64,000 nt of DNA from Paulinella micropora (taxonomy: Eukaryota > Cercozoa > Imbricatea > Euglyphida), in the NCBI GenBank assembly GCA_009731375.1, contig BJOX01000216.1, forward strand, positions 181,719-245,718. The letters run 5' to 3'. Made by a program: the position numbers and the translations under genes. Of this stretch, positions 54,809 to 62,948 are shown piece by piece (position 1 is the stretch's first letter; the number at the start of each line of letters is the position of its first letter). The notes under the pieces were generated by a model, which ran no database searches, was not told the origin of the DNA, and saw only the letters and a list, made by a program, of their open reading frames with translations.

Positions 54809-55054
54809 ATGCACTTCTACAGGCGATTGCATGGCGTCGAATGTCTGGAAAACTACCAAAGATCTCCAAAGTACGGACGAGTGCATATCGATTCTCTTAA
54901 CCATGTTTTCACCGTGAAGAAATGTGGCGGCTATCAGGACCCTGCCAGGATAATCTACAGAAGGAAGAAAACAATTGTTATTGACACGCAAAGAAAATTG
55001 AACCAGGATTCATACAAAACAGTGATTGAAACCATACGAAAAGAATGTAAATGA
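54809..55054 (+). CDS. Small hypothetical protein, 81 residues
   Basis: ATG to TGA, basic, with Arg/Lys/Tyr-rich segments (VHIDSLNHVF, IIYRRKKTIVIDTQRK). No family recognised. It ends 66 bases before the convergent glycoprotein gene. It may be an exon or a chance ORF. Confidence 0.25.
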   Translation: MHFYRRLHGVECLENYQRSPKYGRVHIDSLNHVFTVKKCGGYQDPARIIYRRKKTIVIDTQRKLNQDSYKTVIETIRKECK

Positions 55055-55120
55055 GTGGTTGACAACGTTCATGGACGGCATAGCAACAAAATACCCGCCA
55101 AGATTAGATGATGTCTTACA

Positions 55121-56249
55121 TTAGTCGCTGTAGTAGCCCTTGCCTTTCTTCTTGATTCTGTCCACGATCTCCTCATACTTGGCATGCTTACCCCGTCGTC
55201 CTTTTGAACACGACAGAATATAAACATTTTTAGTGCATTGCGGAATGATAAAATAGCTATGGAATTTTACCGCCGCTTTCCGTCTCATTGTCGCCAATGT
55301 CGCCGCCTTCCGTCTGATTGCGACCACTGCCCGTCTCATTGCGACCACTGCCCGTCTCATTGCGACCAAATTTACTGCCCCAGTGACCGCGCTCGGGCAA
55401 AGTAGGCAGGGCAGTAGGAAGCTCAGGAAGAGTTCCGTTCTCCGTGTAATTGTTCCAAGCATCCTTGGCTTTGCTCTTCAATTTGCTTTTCATCATTTCG
55501 CCTGACTCTGTAGAAGGCATCTTGCCCTTCACTTTGCTCGTGTTGCCCATGTGGTCCATGTTTCTCACATAGTCCGCGAACGCGTCTAAGTAAAAAAAAT
55601 TCAGTAAAATTTTTGCATACATATTTTGATTGATGACTAACAACTTCTGCTTGGTAACGAGAATATTAACAGAAGGTTGGGAGGTACTTTGGGACATATT
55701 AGTTTTGAGAGTGCATTTCTGTCTGGAAAAGACCCGAGAAAGAAAAGAAGAGAAATAGAGTCTTAAGAGAGAAATTTGATGAGAATCCGCCAAACTCATC
55801 AGCACGTAAAGAGAGAACACAAGAAACTGCTCTGATCACCGTCTATTTCTTTCTTTTTTTCTTGTCTGCACTGTGATCGGTTTTGTTGCTTGCCGTTAGC
55901 TAGGGAAGGGGCGGACCGAAGCGTTCACGCGGGGATGAATTGAGGGGAGCAACATTGCTGGAATGGGACAGACCCAAGCCAAAAACAATGCCGAGAACTA
56001 TCGTGGAAAGAAAGAGCGCCGCCAGTAGGATCTTCGACTTGGTGTTCCATGCACCTGGAAGAACAAGAAAAACGAGATTCGACTTGTGTTCCACACACCC
56101 AGTGCAAACAGAAACAGAACAGAACAAAACAGAAAATGGGGGAAAAAACCTTCACTCTTTTGTTGCGGAGCATTATCCACGCCAAGGGTAAGGTAATCTG
56201 CATCGCTGGGCGCAACAAGTGCTGTTCGCTCGCTGCTCTTCGCGGCCAT
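55121..56249 (-). CDS. Probable type II membrane glycoprotein, four exons
   Basis: Exons on the minus strand: 56249-56150, 56054-55929, 55585-55271, 55200-55121. GT-AG borders and phases (1, 1, 1) agree, giving about 206 residues. Exon 1: MAAKSSERTALVAPSDADY, cytoplasmic-like. Exon 2: SKILLAALFLSTIVLGIVFG, one membrane segment. Exons 2-3 hold eight N-x-S/T sites (NSS, NTS, NYT, NGT, NET twice, NQT, NET), including a 7-residue repeat GRNETGS encoded by a 21-bp minisatellite. Exon 4 is basic (YEEIVDRIKKKGKGYYSD). A short N-terminus, one anchor and a sequon-rich C-terminal part suggest a type II topology at the cell surface or Golgi. No family recognised. If the exon 2 donor is not used, exon 2 ends at a TAG at 55900 and the two halves would be separate genes. 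Confidence 0.5.
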
Positions 56250-56809
56250 GACAACTTCCTTGGTCGAGGAAAAGTATCTGTCTGAACTCAAACCGCTAAG
56301 AGCCAAGACTATCCGTTGCAAAATTTTGAAAGAAGGAAGAAAGTAGTGTCATGACCTAACAATTAAATAAACCAAAAAACGGCCCGGCCGAGTTCGGGGA
56401 CCGAAGATTTTTTGATTTTTGAAGCTGATCAACCTACAATAGCCTTTTAGGGTTTGTGCTGGACAGGGGTCGTTCCATTATTAATAACCAGGACACGTGG
56501 CCTAGACTGACTGGCCTGCTCAGGGAGTGTGGTCGACGTACCCAACTAAAGTACCCTTGGAAGCGCGGGAAACGGTACCACCCAAAGCTGCACCTCAAGT
56601 AACCGATTCCATAGCAATTCCTGTATGCTCTTGTTTTGTTTTCTTAGCCTACAGCCTCATTCGTAAGCCTCTCGATGCTTATCATGAGTGAAAATGGTCC
56701 TGCTCACGAAACCGACTACAGACCGATGGGAGAGTTGGGAGGAGTTGTTACGGGTGCAGCTCAACTCTCAGACACAAAAAATATACAAATTGGTAGGGGT
56801 AGCCGTTGC
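56250..56809. other. Upstream region of the glycoprotein gene
   Basis: Would hold its promoter and 5' UTR. No clear TATA or other element; an 81-codon plus ORF at 56675 has no support. Confidence 0.35.
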
Positions 56810-56944
56810 GGTATAGGTTGTTGCTGTTGCTGTTGTTGCTGTTGTTCTTTTTATTGCTTTGTTGTCGTTATTATCCCAGTTGCTCTTGTTGTCATAAAAG
56901 CCAACAAAAAGCAAGAGTAGTGAGTAGGAGCAGCAGCAGTAATG

Positions 56945-57017
<73 letters not shown>

Positions 57018-57143
57018 TAGTAGTATGGTACTAGCAGCAGCAGTAGTAGTAGTACTTGTTGTTGTTGTTGTTATTATTATTATTATTAATATTATCATTA
57101 CTGGATGCACATGGCCTTTTGGCTCAGCAATTGGCAGGAGATA

Positions 57144-57216
<73 letters not shown>

Positions 57217-57222
57217 CCCAAT
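56810..57222. repeat. TGT, AGT and ATT trinucleotide arrays
   Basis: GTTGCT/TGT (56815-56890), (AGT)n (56940-57055), (TTG)(TTA) and (ATT)n (57145-57215), with a 60-base unique island at 57098-57144. Confidence 0.9.
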
Positions 57223-57645
57223 GGCCTCAAGGCGTTAAACTGTGACGCCAACTCATAACCCTTTGGTGGTAGATGCTGGGGAGGAGGGTCGTTGCGCGCG
57301 TAAAAGATCTTAAACTCCGCATATGCTGGTTGATAGCCCAGGACCCAGCAGACACCAGATTGTTATGGGTGGGGTTTCGAGGCAGCTCTAGCAACCGCGC
57401 TTGGTGTATGCACTTGCACATTCGGTGACGTCTTGCAAGAGGTTGCTGGGACTGCGGAATAACCTCGGCTTAGTGCAGTCTTGCCCTCAGGAGCTCCATC
57501 GGTGGCCCCGATCATCAGGCGAGAGACTGACACGGGGGGGTGGAGGACCTCGAACAAGGGTATTGGAGACTTATATCCGTTGAGGATATGCCATTAGCTG
57601 CATCAGTACGCCTCAGATATAGTATTATTATTATTATTATTATCA
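57223..57645. other. Unassigned stretch
   Basis: Between two ATT arrays; may be part of another short interspersed repeat, but no second copy is visible in this window. Confidence 0.3.
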
Positions 57646-57790
57646 TTATTTGTTGGAACTGCCCTTGCGGGGGTGTCATTAGAGCCTATCGTCAATTCTT
57701 CGTACTCCCCTCACGGGTGAGACGATGGAGGCGCATGTGCAGAAATGCATCAGCCATTGACAGAGAAGCACTATTATTATTATAATTATT
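57646..57790 (+). mobile_element. SINE body, 5'-truncated copy
   Basis: Shares GAGCCTATCGTCAATTCTTC, CTCACGGGTGAGACGATGG and GTGCAGAAATGCAT with the full copy at 57796-58050 and ends in an ATT tail. Confidence 0.7.
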
Positions 57791-57795
57791 ATTTT

Positions 57796-58050
57796 GGCAC
57801 CGCGATAGCCCAGTGGTTAAGGTCTACCATCTGGGACCTGTCGCCAGTTCGATTCCCGTCGGTGCCAGTATTTTCAAAATATTTTCTTTGAAAGTATTGG
57901 TCTGTCTGGAATGCTTGGAGCTGCCTTGCGGTGGTGTCAGTAAAGCCTATCGTCAAATCTTCGTACTCACCTCACGGGTGAGACGATGGAGGCACATGTG
58001 CAGAAATGCATTCGCCATTGACTGAGAAGCACTGTTATTATTATTGTTGC
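57796..58050 (+). mobile_element. tRNA-derived SINE, full-length copy
   Basis: The head (57796-57867) starts GGCACCG and ends CGGTGCC, perfectly complementary like an acceptor stem. Box A TAGCCCAGTGG is at 57806-57816 and box B AGTTCGATTCC at 57846-57856, one base from consensus. The anticodon and T stems do not form, so it is not a working tRNA. A 130-bp body shared with the copy just upstream and an ATT/TTG tail follow. Confidence 0.7.
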
Positions 58051-58100
58051 TCTTGTAGTAGCAGTAGTAGCAGTTGTAGTAGTAACTTCCTATCTATCTA

Positions 58101-58190
58101 TCCCAGCCCGCTACCCAGCCTCCATCTGGAGGCGGGGTGGAATGGATGCCTATGTCTTCGGATATGCAGAGCTGATATGCTAAACATATC
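58101..58190 (+). repeat. 90-bp hairpin repeat, copy 2
   Basis: CCCAGCCCGCTACCCAG, hairpin GCCTCC-ATCT-GGAGGC, then GGGGTGGAATGGATGCC. Preceded by CTAT and followed by TTTC repeats. The stem bases differ from copy 1 on both arms yet still pair. Confidence 0.8.
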
Positions 58191-58548
58191 TTTCTTTCTT
58201 TCTTTCTACCTATCCATTCATCTATCTGTCTATATATCCATTCTCTTTCGTGCACGCGTTTTTTTTTTTGTGTGTGTGTGTGTGTGTGTTATACTTCGAA
58301 CTGTGTTTGCTGATCATTTTTTCAAAATGTCAATTGAATAACCACCTTTCATGATTTCTAAGAAGATACTTATGTGATCATTGAATGATTGATGATCCAT
58401 AATATAATTGGTGTATTGTTACTCAGCATACATCATTCAGTCTCAGCAGCGTGCAATTTATAATCATCAGCAGCATGAGTACTGACCATGGTACTACGTT
58501 TTGTAATATTAAACTTCATAAGATTGTCCAGTGTTTCAAGTTATGATA
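58191..58548. other. Spacer
   Basis: T-run and GT-run near 58258-58290; otherwise nothing recognised. Confidence 0.4.
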
Positions 58549-58757
58549 TTTACTATCCCCAACGATAGCTCGATGGAAGAGTAAGTCGGTAATATAACAC
58601 AGTCCTCAAAAAGAGAATGATGTCTCGTTATATTAGCTCAGTGACGCAAAGGCAAAAACGCGCCAAAAGACCAGGGTAATATTGGCATTTCAGACGAATC
58701 TGGCCAGACGAAATCTACGAATAAGTTTTTATCGAATAATACGGGGGGTGATGGCCT
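58549..58757 (-). repeat. Diverged solo LTR of the element 2 family
   Basis: Shares CCCCAACGATAGCTCG, AGTCGGTAAT, AATGATGTCTCGTT, TATTAGCTCAGTGA and CGGGGGGTGATG with the 237-bp LTRs, in the same order, with small indels. No internal sequence or partner LTR nearby. Confidence 0.7.
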
Positions 58758-59249
58758 CCCGCTCCTGTGTCCATTGGACATTAATTAGACCCTTTCTCCT
58801 CAGTTATGTCCATTATTACTTAATGATCCGTTAGTATTAATAGTAGTTGTTTCTGTTATTAGTATTATTAGTTGTTAATAAAGTCAATTATAGTACTTAT
58901 CCTGGTACTGGTATCACCAGCTTTTTACCATTACCATTTTTACCGATATCTGTACGTTACGTGTCAATTTCTGGAAGGTACATCTTTTGTGACGTCGGTA
59001 GTTGGACTGGCGGGAATTGTTTTAGTATTGTTATAATAAATTCTTCGAGTTTGGAAGTCGCAAGCTGGTAGGAGGGGGACGCACCGAGTGCCGGTTTAAG
59101 ACTAAGCAATTGCGGAGGTTCAAGTTTGCCCATTAGGTCACAGTTATTAGCCTTGGAGCGTTCCTGTGCAACTGATCACAGACGAAGACCTTCGTTCAAG
59201 GCGTGTGGTGTCTATCTTAACAGACCTCTTTCAGGAAAGCGCGCATTTT
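58758..59249. other. Spacer
   Basis: No gene or repeat recognised. Confidence 0.4.
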
Positions 59250-59597
59250 TGTAGGCGCAGATAGGTAAATATGTGACCTTTTCTTATACCAGTGATGCCA
59301 CTGTATAGAAGAGCTATATCTCTTTATGATGTTGTATCCGTTTTTATTTATATACTTTTGAGAAGGTGAAAACGATAATATTACGATTCATAACCGGTAC
59401 TACTTTTTTAAACAGTATAATATTATCGTTAGAGGTGACACTGGGAAATGCCTCTCTTTTCCCTTTTTGTTGCTTAGCTCTGACAGTCTCCTATACTATG
59501 ATTTTCTGCCATACTGATTTCCTCTCTTTGTGGAGGAGGAAGATTATGTTATTTTCACGGAGTGCTGTGGAATTGGAAGGATAAATACCCCAGCTTA
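59250..59597 (+). repeat. Solo LTR of the element 1 family
   Basis: Inverted copy of 2452-2805: begins TGTAGGCGCAGATAGG and ends AAATACCCCAGCTT. No primer-binding site or gag follows. Confidence 0.75.
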
Positions 59598-59607
59598 GAA
59601 GATGATT

Positions 59608-59657
59608 ACACTTTTCGCGCAGGTATTTTTCAAGCAAAATACCAGCCCGAAAAGTGT
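59608..59657. other. Long palindrome at the edge of the virus-like segment
   Basis: Arms 59608-59629 and 59636-59657, 20 of 22 pairs, 6-base loop. Left arm starts ACACTTTTCG; right arm ends CGAAAAGTGT. It lies where base composition turns A+T-rich. Confidence 0.7.
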
Positions 59658-60146
59658 CTTACAGACCAAAAATCATCATCATAAGAAATAATTAAGAAAT
59701 CAAGAGGAAATCAAAAAGGAAGCGAACAGGAAGAAGGAAATAAGCAAACAGGAAGAATGAAGGAAGAAGATATGGTAGAAACAAGGAAATATGGAATGGA
59801 ACAAAAACCACACACCACACAAAAAAACACAATATCACCTACCAAAAATAACATACTGAAAAAGAAAACAAATGACGGCAGAACCAAGAACAGAGGTAGC
59901 CATATCGGCCCACCAAAACGAGAAAGGCATTTCAAACCACTCACCAGGAAAATTAGAAATAGAACATCTAGAACATAATCCAATCGGGCCAAGTAAGGAT
60001 TATATGGAATAACTAATAACAAAATGGAAATAAAAAAAAAGAAACCGACCACCTAAACCTTTTTTCCTGCGACAAAAATCGTCGGCACTCGCCAGAGTTC
60101 AGAAACCAAAAAAGGCAAGAAGTCGGAAACACCAAGGTAAGTCAAA
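59658..60146. other. A-rich stretch before the first virus-like gene
   Basis: Plus strand is A-rich. A hydrophobic 113-codon minus ORF (60052-59711) is a probable by-product of that bias. It may contain the end of the integrated element; no long terminal repeat can be tested inside this window. Confidence 0.35.
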
Positions 60147-60653
60147 ATGAGCGAGAGTTTGATTAGTAAAGAAAATAGAACCATTGATGATTATGTTTTT
60201 ATGTTTGAAACTTCTAAGCAAGGTAAAGATAAAATAAGAAAGATTATCTTTACAGCAGAAGAAAAAATAAATAAAATCAATAAAGAAATAGAACTACTAA
60301 TAACAAAAAGAAATCAAGAGCGAGTAAAGTTGGAAGGTGCTAATAAAGTATTGAAAAAAATAGTTGATGAAGGAATTGATGTAGAAGAAGATAGGAGATT
60401 TGATTTGGAGAGAAAAAGTAAATTAATCAGAAAGGAGAAAGAATTGAAAATGTTTAAGATTTGGAAAAAAGATAACAGATATGAGTATGATGAAGTAGTG
60501 ATAAATAAAATAAGAAAAGGAATAGATGAAGAAGGATTGACTTTTAATAAATCCTTTATTCGTTATTCAGATTATGACTTACATAAGTTAAATGAAAATG
60601 CTAATATGTATAAATGTATGAGAGAGAGTGAGAACAGTGGTCTAAACCACTAA
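60147..60653 (+). CDS. Coiled-coil protein of the virus-like element
   Basis: 168 codons, ATG to TAA, Lys/Glu/Ile-rich, with a predicted coiled coil about residues 25-75 (EEKINKINKEIELLITKRN) and a charged helical middle. No family recognised. A 6-bp hairpin (60636-60651) overlaps the end of the gene up to the stop codon. Codons strongly favour A/T in third position, unlike the host genes. Confidence 0.6.
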   Translation: MSESLISKENRTIDDYVFMFETSKQGKDKIRKIIFTAEEKINKINKEIELLITKRNQERVKLEGANKVLKKIVDEGIDVEEDRRFDLERKSKLIRKEKELKMFKIWKKDNRYEYDEVVINKIRKGIDEEGLTFNKSFIRYSDYDLHKLNENANMYKCMRESENSGLNH

Positions 60654-60759
60654 GCCCCTTATCACATAGGGCTATATAAGTAGTGTGTGTATATTTATTC
60701 AAAAAAAAACCAAAACACCCAACTTACAAAGAAATTTATTCTTATGTTGTTTTTGTAGA

Positions 60760-61281
60760 ATGGATGATTTAGCTTCTGCTTTGGAAGGCGTCCAGTTTGA
60801 CCCTGTTCCTGCCGACCCTGTTCCTGCCGACCCTGTTCCTGCCGACCCTGTTCCAGCCGAGCCCAACCAAGCCGAGCCAGCCCCAGCCGAGCCCGTTCCA
60901 GCCGAGCCCGTTCCAGCCCAAGCCGAGCTTGAAGACGACATCCCAAATGGGTGGAGAAAGTTTGGAGATGTTGGCGAGCTATTTGACCAAACTGATAATT
61001 CAAGGTTCGTCGGGCTTCCGAGAGAATTTCTTCGGGCGGATAAGAAGGTGAAATTTTGGGGAAGGAAGCCAGCCGTTTTTGCTGATGAGAAAGATTACTT
61101 TTTCGCGCACATTGAAAGAAATAGGCTGATTGAAAAACCAAAACACGAATTTCACTTTCTTGTTTCCGTTCGCGACCCTGATGAGTTGATTATTTTCAAT
61201 TCAATCACGGCAATCAACAGAGTTTTGAAAGCTCGCGCATATCAAATCAACTGGATTATTCCTATCGGTCGTTATATTTAA
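60760..61281 (+). CDS. Protein with Pro-Ala-Asp/Glu pentapeptide repeats and a C-terminal domain of unknown function
   Basis: ATG at 60760 preferred over an upstream in-frame ATG at 60685, whose 25 extra residues look non-coding. Residues 15-55 repeat PVPAD/PVPAE, encoded by a 15-bp minisatellite. Residues 60-173 look globular (NGWRKFGDVGELFDQ, EFHFLVSVRDPDELIIF). The repeat probably acts as a flexible linker. No family recognised. It converges with the integrase gene 74 bases away. Confidence 0.55.
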   Translation: MDDLASALEGVQFDPVPADPVPADPVPADPVPAEPNQAEPAPAEPVPAEPVPAQAELEDDIPNGWRKFGDVGELFDQTDNSRFVGLPREFLRADKKVKFWGRKPAVFADEKDYFFAHIERNRLIEKPKHEFHFLVSVRDPDELIIFNSITAINRVLKARAYQINWIIPIGRYI

Positions 61282-61296
61282 TTAAATGTTGCTAGG

Positions 61297-61348
61297 ACCA
61301 GATACCGTTAAATATTCATCTCATTTAGAATATTTGACGTCATCTGGT
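61297..61348. terminator. Palindrome between convergent genes, probable bidirectional terminator
   Basis: Arms 61297-61317 and 61328-61348 pair at 18 of 21 positions around a 10-base loop; outer ACCAGAT/ATCTGGT and inner AAATATTC/GAATATTT stems are perfect. It fills the 74-base gap between two stop codons. In mimivirus and its virophages, transcripts end at such hairpins. Confidence 0.6.
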
Positions 61349-61355
61349 TTCTCCA

Positions 61356-62324
61356 TTACAAATCAAGTATTACTTTCGCTTTCTTTTCTCTTTTGCTCGC
61401 CCTGATATTCTCAGGTTGGATGTCTTCTCTCTTTAACTGTTCCTTAGTTTTCTTTTCTTTTGTTAAATCTTTAACTTGTTCATCAATTTGCTTTTCCTCG
61501 TCCGCCGGTTTATCAAATTTGGTCTTCAATAGTTCCCTTGGACTGACCAACTCGTCTGAATTGAGTATTAACTTGAAGCCCTTACGACCAACTACTGTAA
61601 ATATCTGCTTACTGTATTGTCGGCCCCCTTTTGAAAATAAATTCCTTCTTAACTCCTTTCTCACTTTATCGCCCTTTTCATATTCGTCAATAAGACCGTC
61701 CCTTTGAATAAGTTGTTTATTTTTATTAACACCCTTAAATACATCAATCGGCTTAGCTTGAATTGTTCTGTGAAACCTCATATTATAAGCATCAACCATA
61801 TCGTCAATCCAAGAAAACCAGTCAAAATTGCCGTTAGTTTCAAATAGAATGTCAAGCCACCGCCTTATCGTCCGTATTACTCTATCTACGATAGCAAGAG
61901 CCCGGTGGTCGCCAATTTCAACCGTCCTATGGTCAATATTGTTTTCTCTGAAATAATCTTTTACCATTCCTTTATATTCACTTCCACTATCGGTAGTAAT
62001 GCTTTCCGGTGTATATGGTATTGATTTTAAAGCCATATAAACTTCCTTAGCCGTTTTGTTTTTAAGTGGTTTAATGATTAAAAATCTGCTGTGAGTGTCA
62101 ATCCAAAATAACATCCAAGCATATCCTTTATTTCCTTTCTTGTCTTTAAGTTTAGACATATCCGCCAAATCAACAAATACTTGTTTAAGTGGTTTGTCTG
62201 ACCATATCGTATTCCATTTATCTGTTGGTAATCTTTTTTGATAATGAATTTCAAGTGCTTGTTGTTCCTTTCTTTCATCCACATCCTCCACAACTTCATT
62301 ATTTCCTGTATGCTTATGGTCCAT
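61356..62324 (-). CDS. Retroviral-type (rve/DDE) integrase
   Basis: 322 codons. The core has VFVDLAD (D52), an aromatic-rich strand GYAWMLFWIDTHSRF, and ITTDSGSEYKG (D112), then ALAIVDRVIRTIRRWL, where the third acidic residue is D147 instead of Glu, 34 residues after D112. YNMRFHRTIQAKPIDVF follows, the usual end of the core. Residues 210-255 (YEKGDKVRKEL ... FTVVGRKGFKLIL) look like an SH3-type C-terminal domain, and the tail is Lys/Glu-rich. An N-terminal HHCC is not evident. Such integrases insert polintons, Mavirus-type virophages and retroelements; no RT is linked here. Confidence 0.8.
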   Translation of the reverse strand: MDHKHTGNNEVVEDVDERKEQQALEIHYQKRLPTDKWNTIWSDKPLKQVFVDLADMSKLKDKKGNKGYAWMLFWIDTHSRFLIIKPLKNKTAKEVYMALKSIPYTPESITTDSGSEYKGMVKDYFRENNIDHRTVEIGDHRALAIVDRVIRTIRRWLDILFETNGNFDWFSWIDDMVDAYNMRFHRTIQAKPIDVFKGVNKNKQLIQRDGLIDEYEKGDKVRKELRRNLFSKGGRQYSKQIFTVVGRKGFKLILNSDELVSPRELLKTKFDKPADEEKQIDEQVKDLTKEKKTKEQLKREDIQPENIRASKREKKAKVILDL

Positions 62325-62358
62325 TGTAGGGACACCCTACGACCCGACTTTTTTGGTG

Positions 62359-62380
62359 AAGCTTTTTTTCAAAAAAGGTT
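62359..62380 (-). terminator. Short A/T hairpin downstream of the charged-protein gene
   Basis: AAGCTTTTTTT, one base, AAAAAAGGTT: about nine pairs, 6 bases beyond the stop codon at 62387 on the minus strand and upstream of the integrase ATG. Confidence 0.45.
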
Positions 62381-62386
62381 CCTATA

Positions 62387-62884
62387 TTAGAACTTTAAAA
62401 ATATCTTTGAAACATCATTACTTTCTTTTTTTGACTTCTCTGGTTGTCCCGCATAAACATTAACATTAACTCGGCCAGTCTTCTTACCTTTACCTTTCTT
62501 AGGCTGTTCCTCTTCTTCACTTTCGCTCTCACTCTCACTCTCTTCTTCCACTTTCTTTTTCACCACTTTCTTCGCCTTCTTCTGTTTAGTCTTTAATTTC
62601 ATACCCGCAACCCGTTGGGCAATTAGGTCAGCAAAGTCCTGTTCAACCTCTTCATCCGAGCTACTTTCTTCACTTATCTCACCGTCTCTTCCATCTATCA
62701 TATCCTTCGCCAACTGTTTCTTAGACACGTGGTCCATCTTTTCGTCTTCGTTCATTTCTTTCACATTCTTCGCCTCTTCCTCCGCTAGTAATTCCCTGGC
62801 CCTCTCAATCTTCCTTTGCTTAGCCTTTTCCTTTCGCCTCGCATTCGCGATTTTAAGATTTTCTACCGAAGATTTACCCGGCAT
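62387..62884 (-). CDS. Highly charged Lys/Glu protein
   Basis: 165 codons. Helical N-terminal half (ARRKEKAKQRKIERARELLA), acidic middle (SEESSSDEEVEQDF), then KTKQKKAKKVVKKKVEEESE and KKGKGKKTGRVNVNVYAG. Composition resembles core or DNA-binding proteins of small DNA viruses, but no family is recognised. Divergent from the fibre gene, 64 bases apart. Confidence 0.55.
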   Translation of the reverse strand: MPGKSSVENLKIANARRKEKAKQRKIERARELLAEEEAKNVKEMNEDEKMDHVSKKQLAKDMIDGRDGEISEESSSDEEVEQDFADLIAQRVAGMKLKTKQKKAKKVVKKKVEEESESESESEEEEQPKKGKGKKTGRVNVNVYAGQPEKSKKESNDVSKIFLKF

Positions 62885-62948
62885 ACTTGTTTGCTATGGG
62901 TTGGTATATTTTCCTAAATATAATATTTTAATTAAGATAATATATACA
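62885..62948. promoter_or_regulatory. A+T-rich divergent promoter region
   Basis: 64 bases between two divergent ATGs, with TATAATATTTTAATTAAG and ATATATACA; it must hold both promoters. No known viral motif is certain. Confidence 0.4.

Noticed and set aside
57796-57867. Functional tRNA gene
   Set aside because: Acceptor ends and A/B boxes are present, but the anticodon and T stems do not form, and a SINE body follows.
59711-60052. Hydrophobic minus-strand ORF left of the virus-like genes
   Set aside because: Phe/Leu-rich translation of A-rich DNA; no start context or relative to support it.
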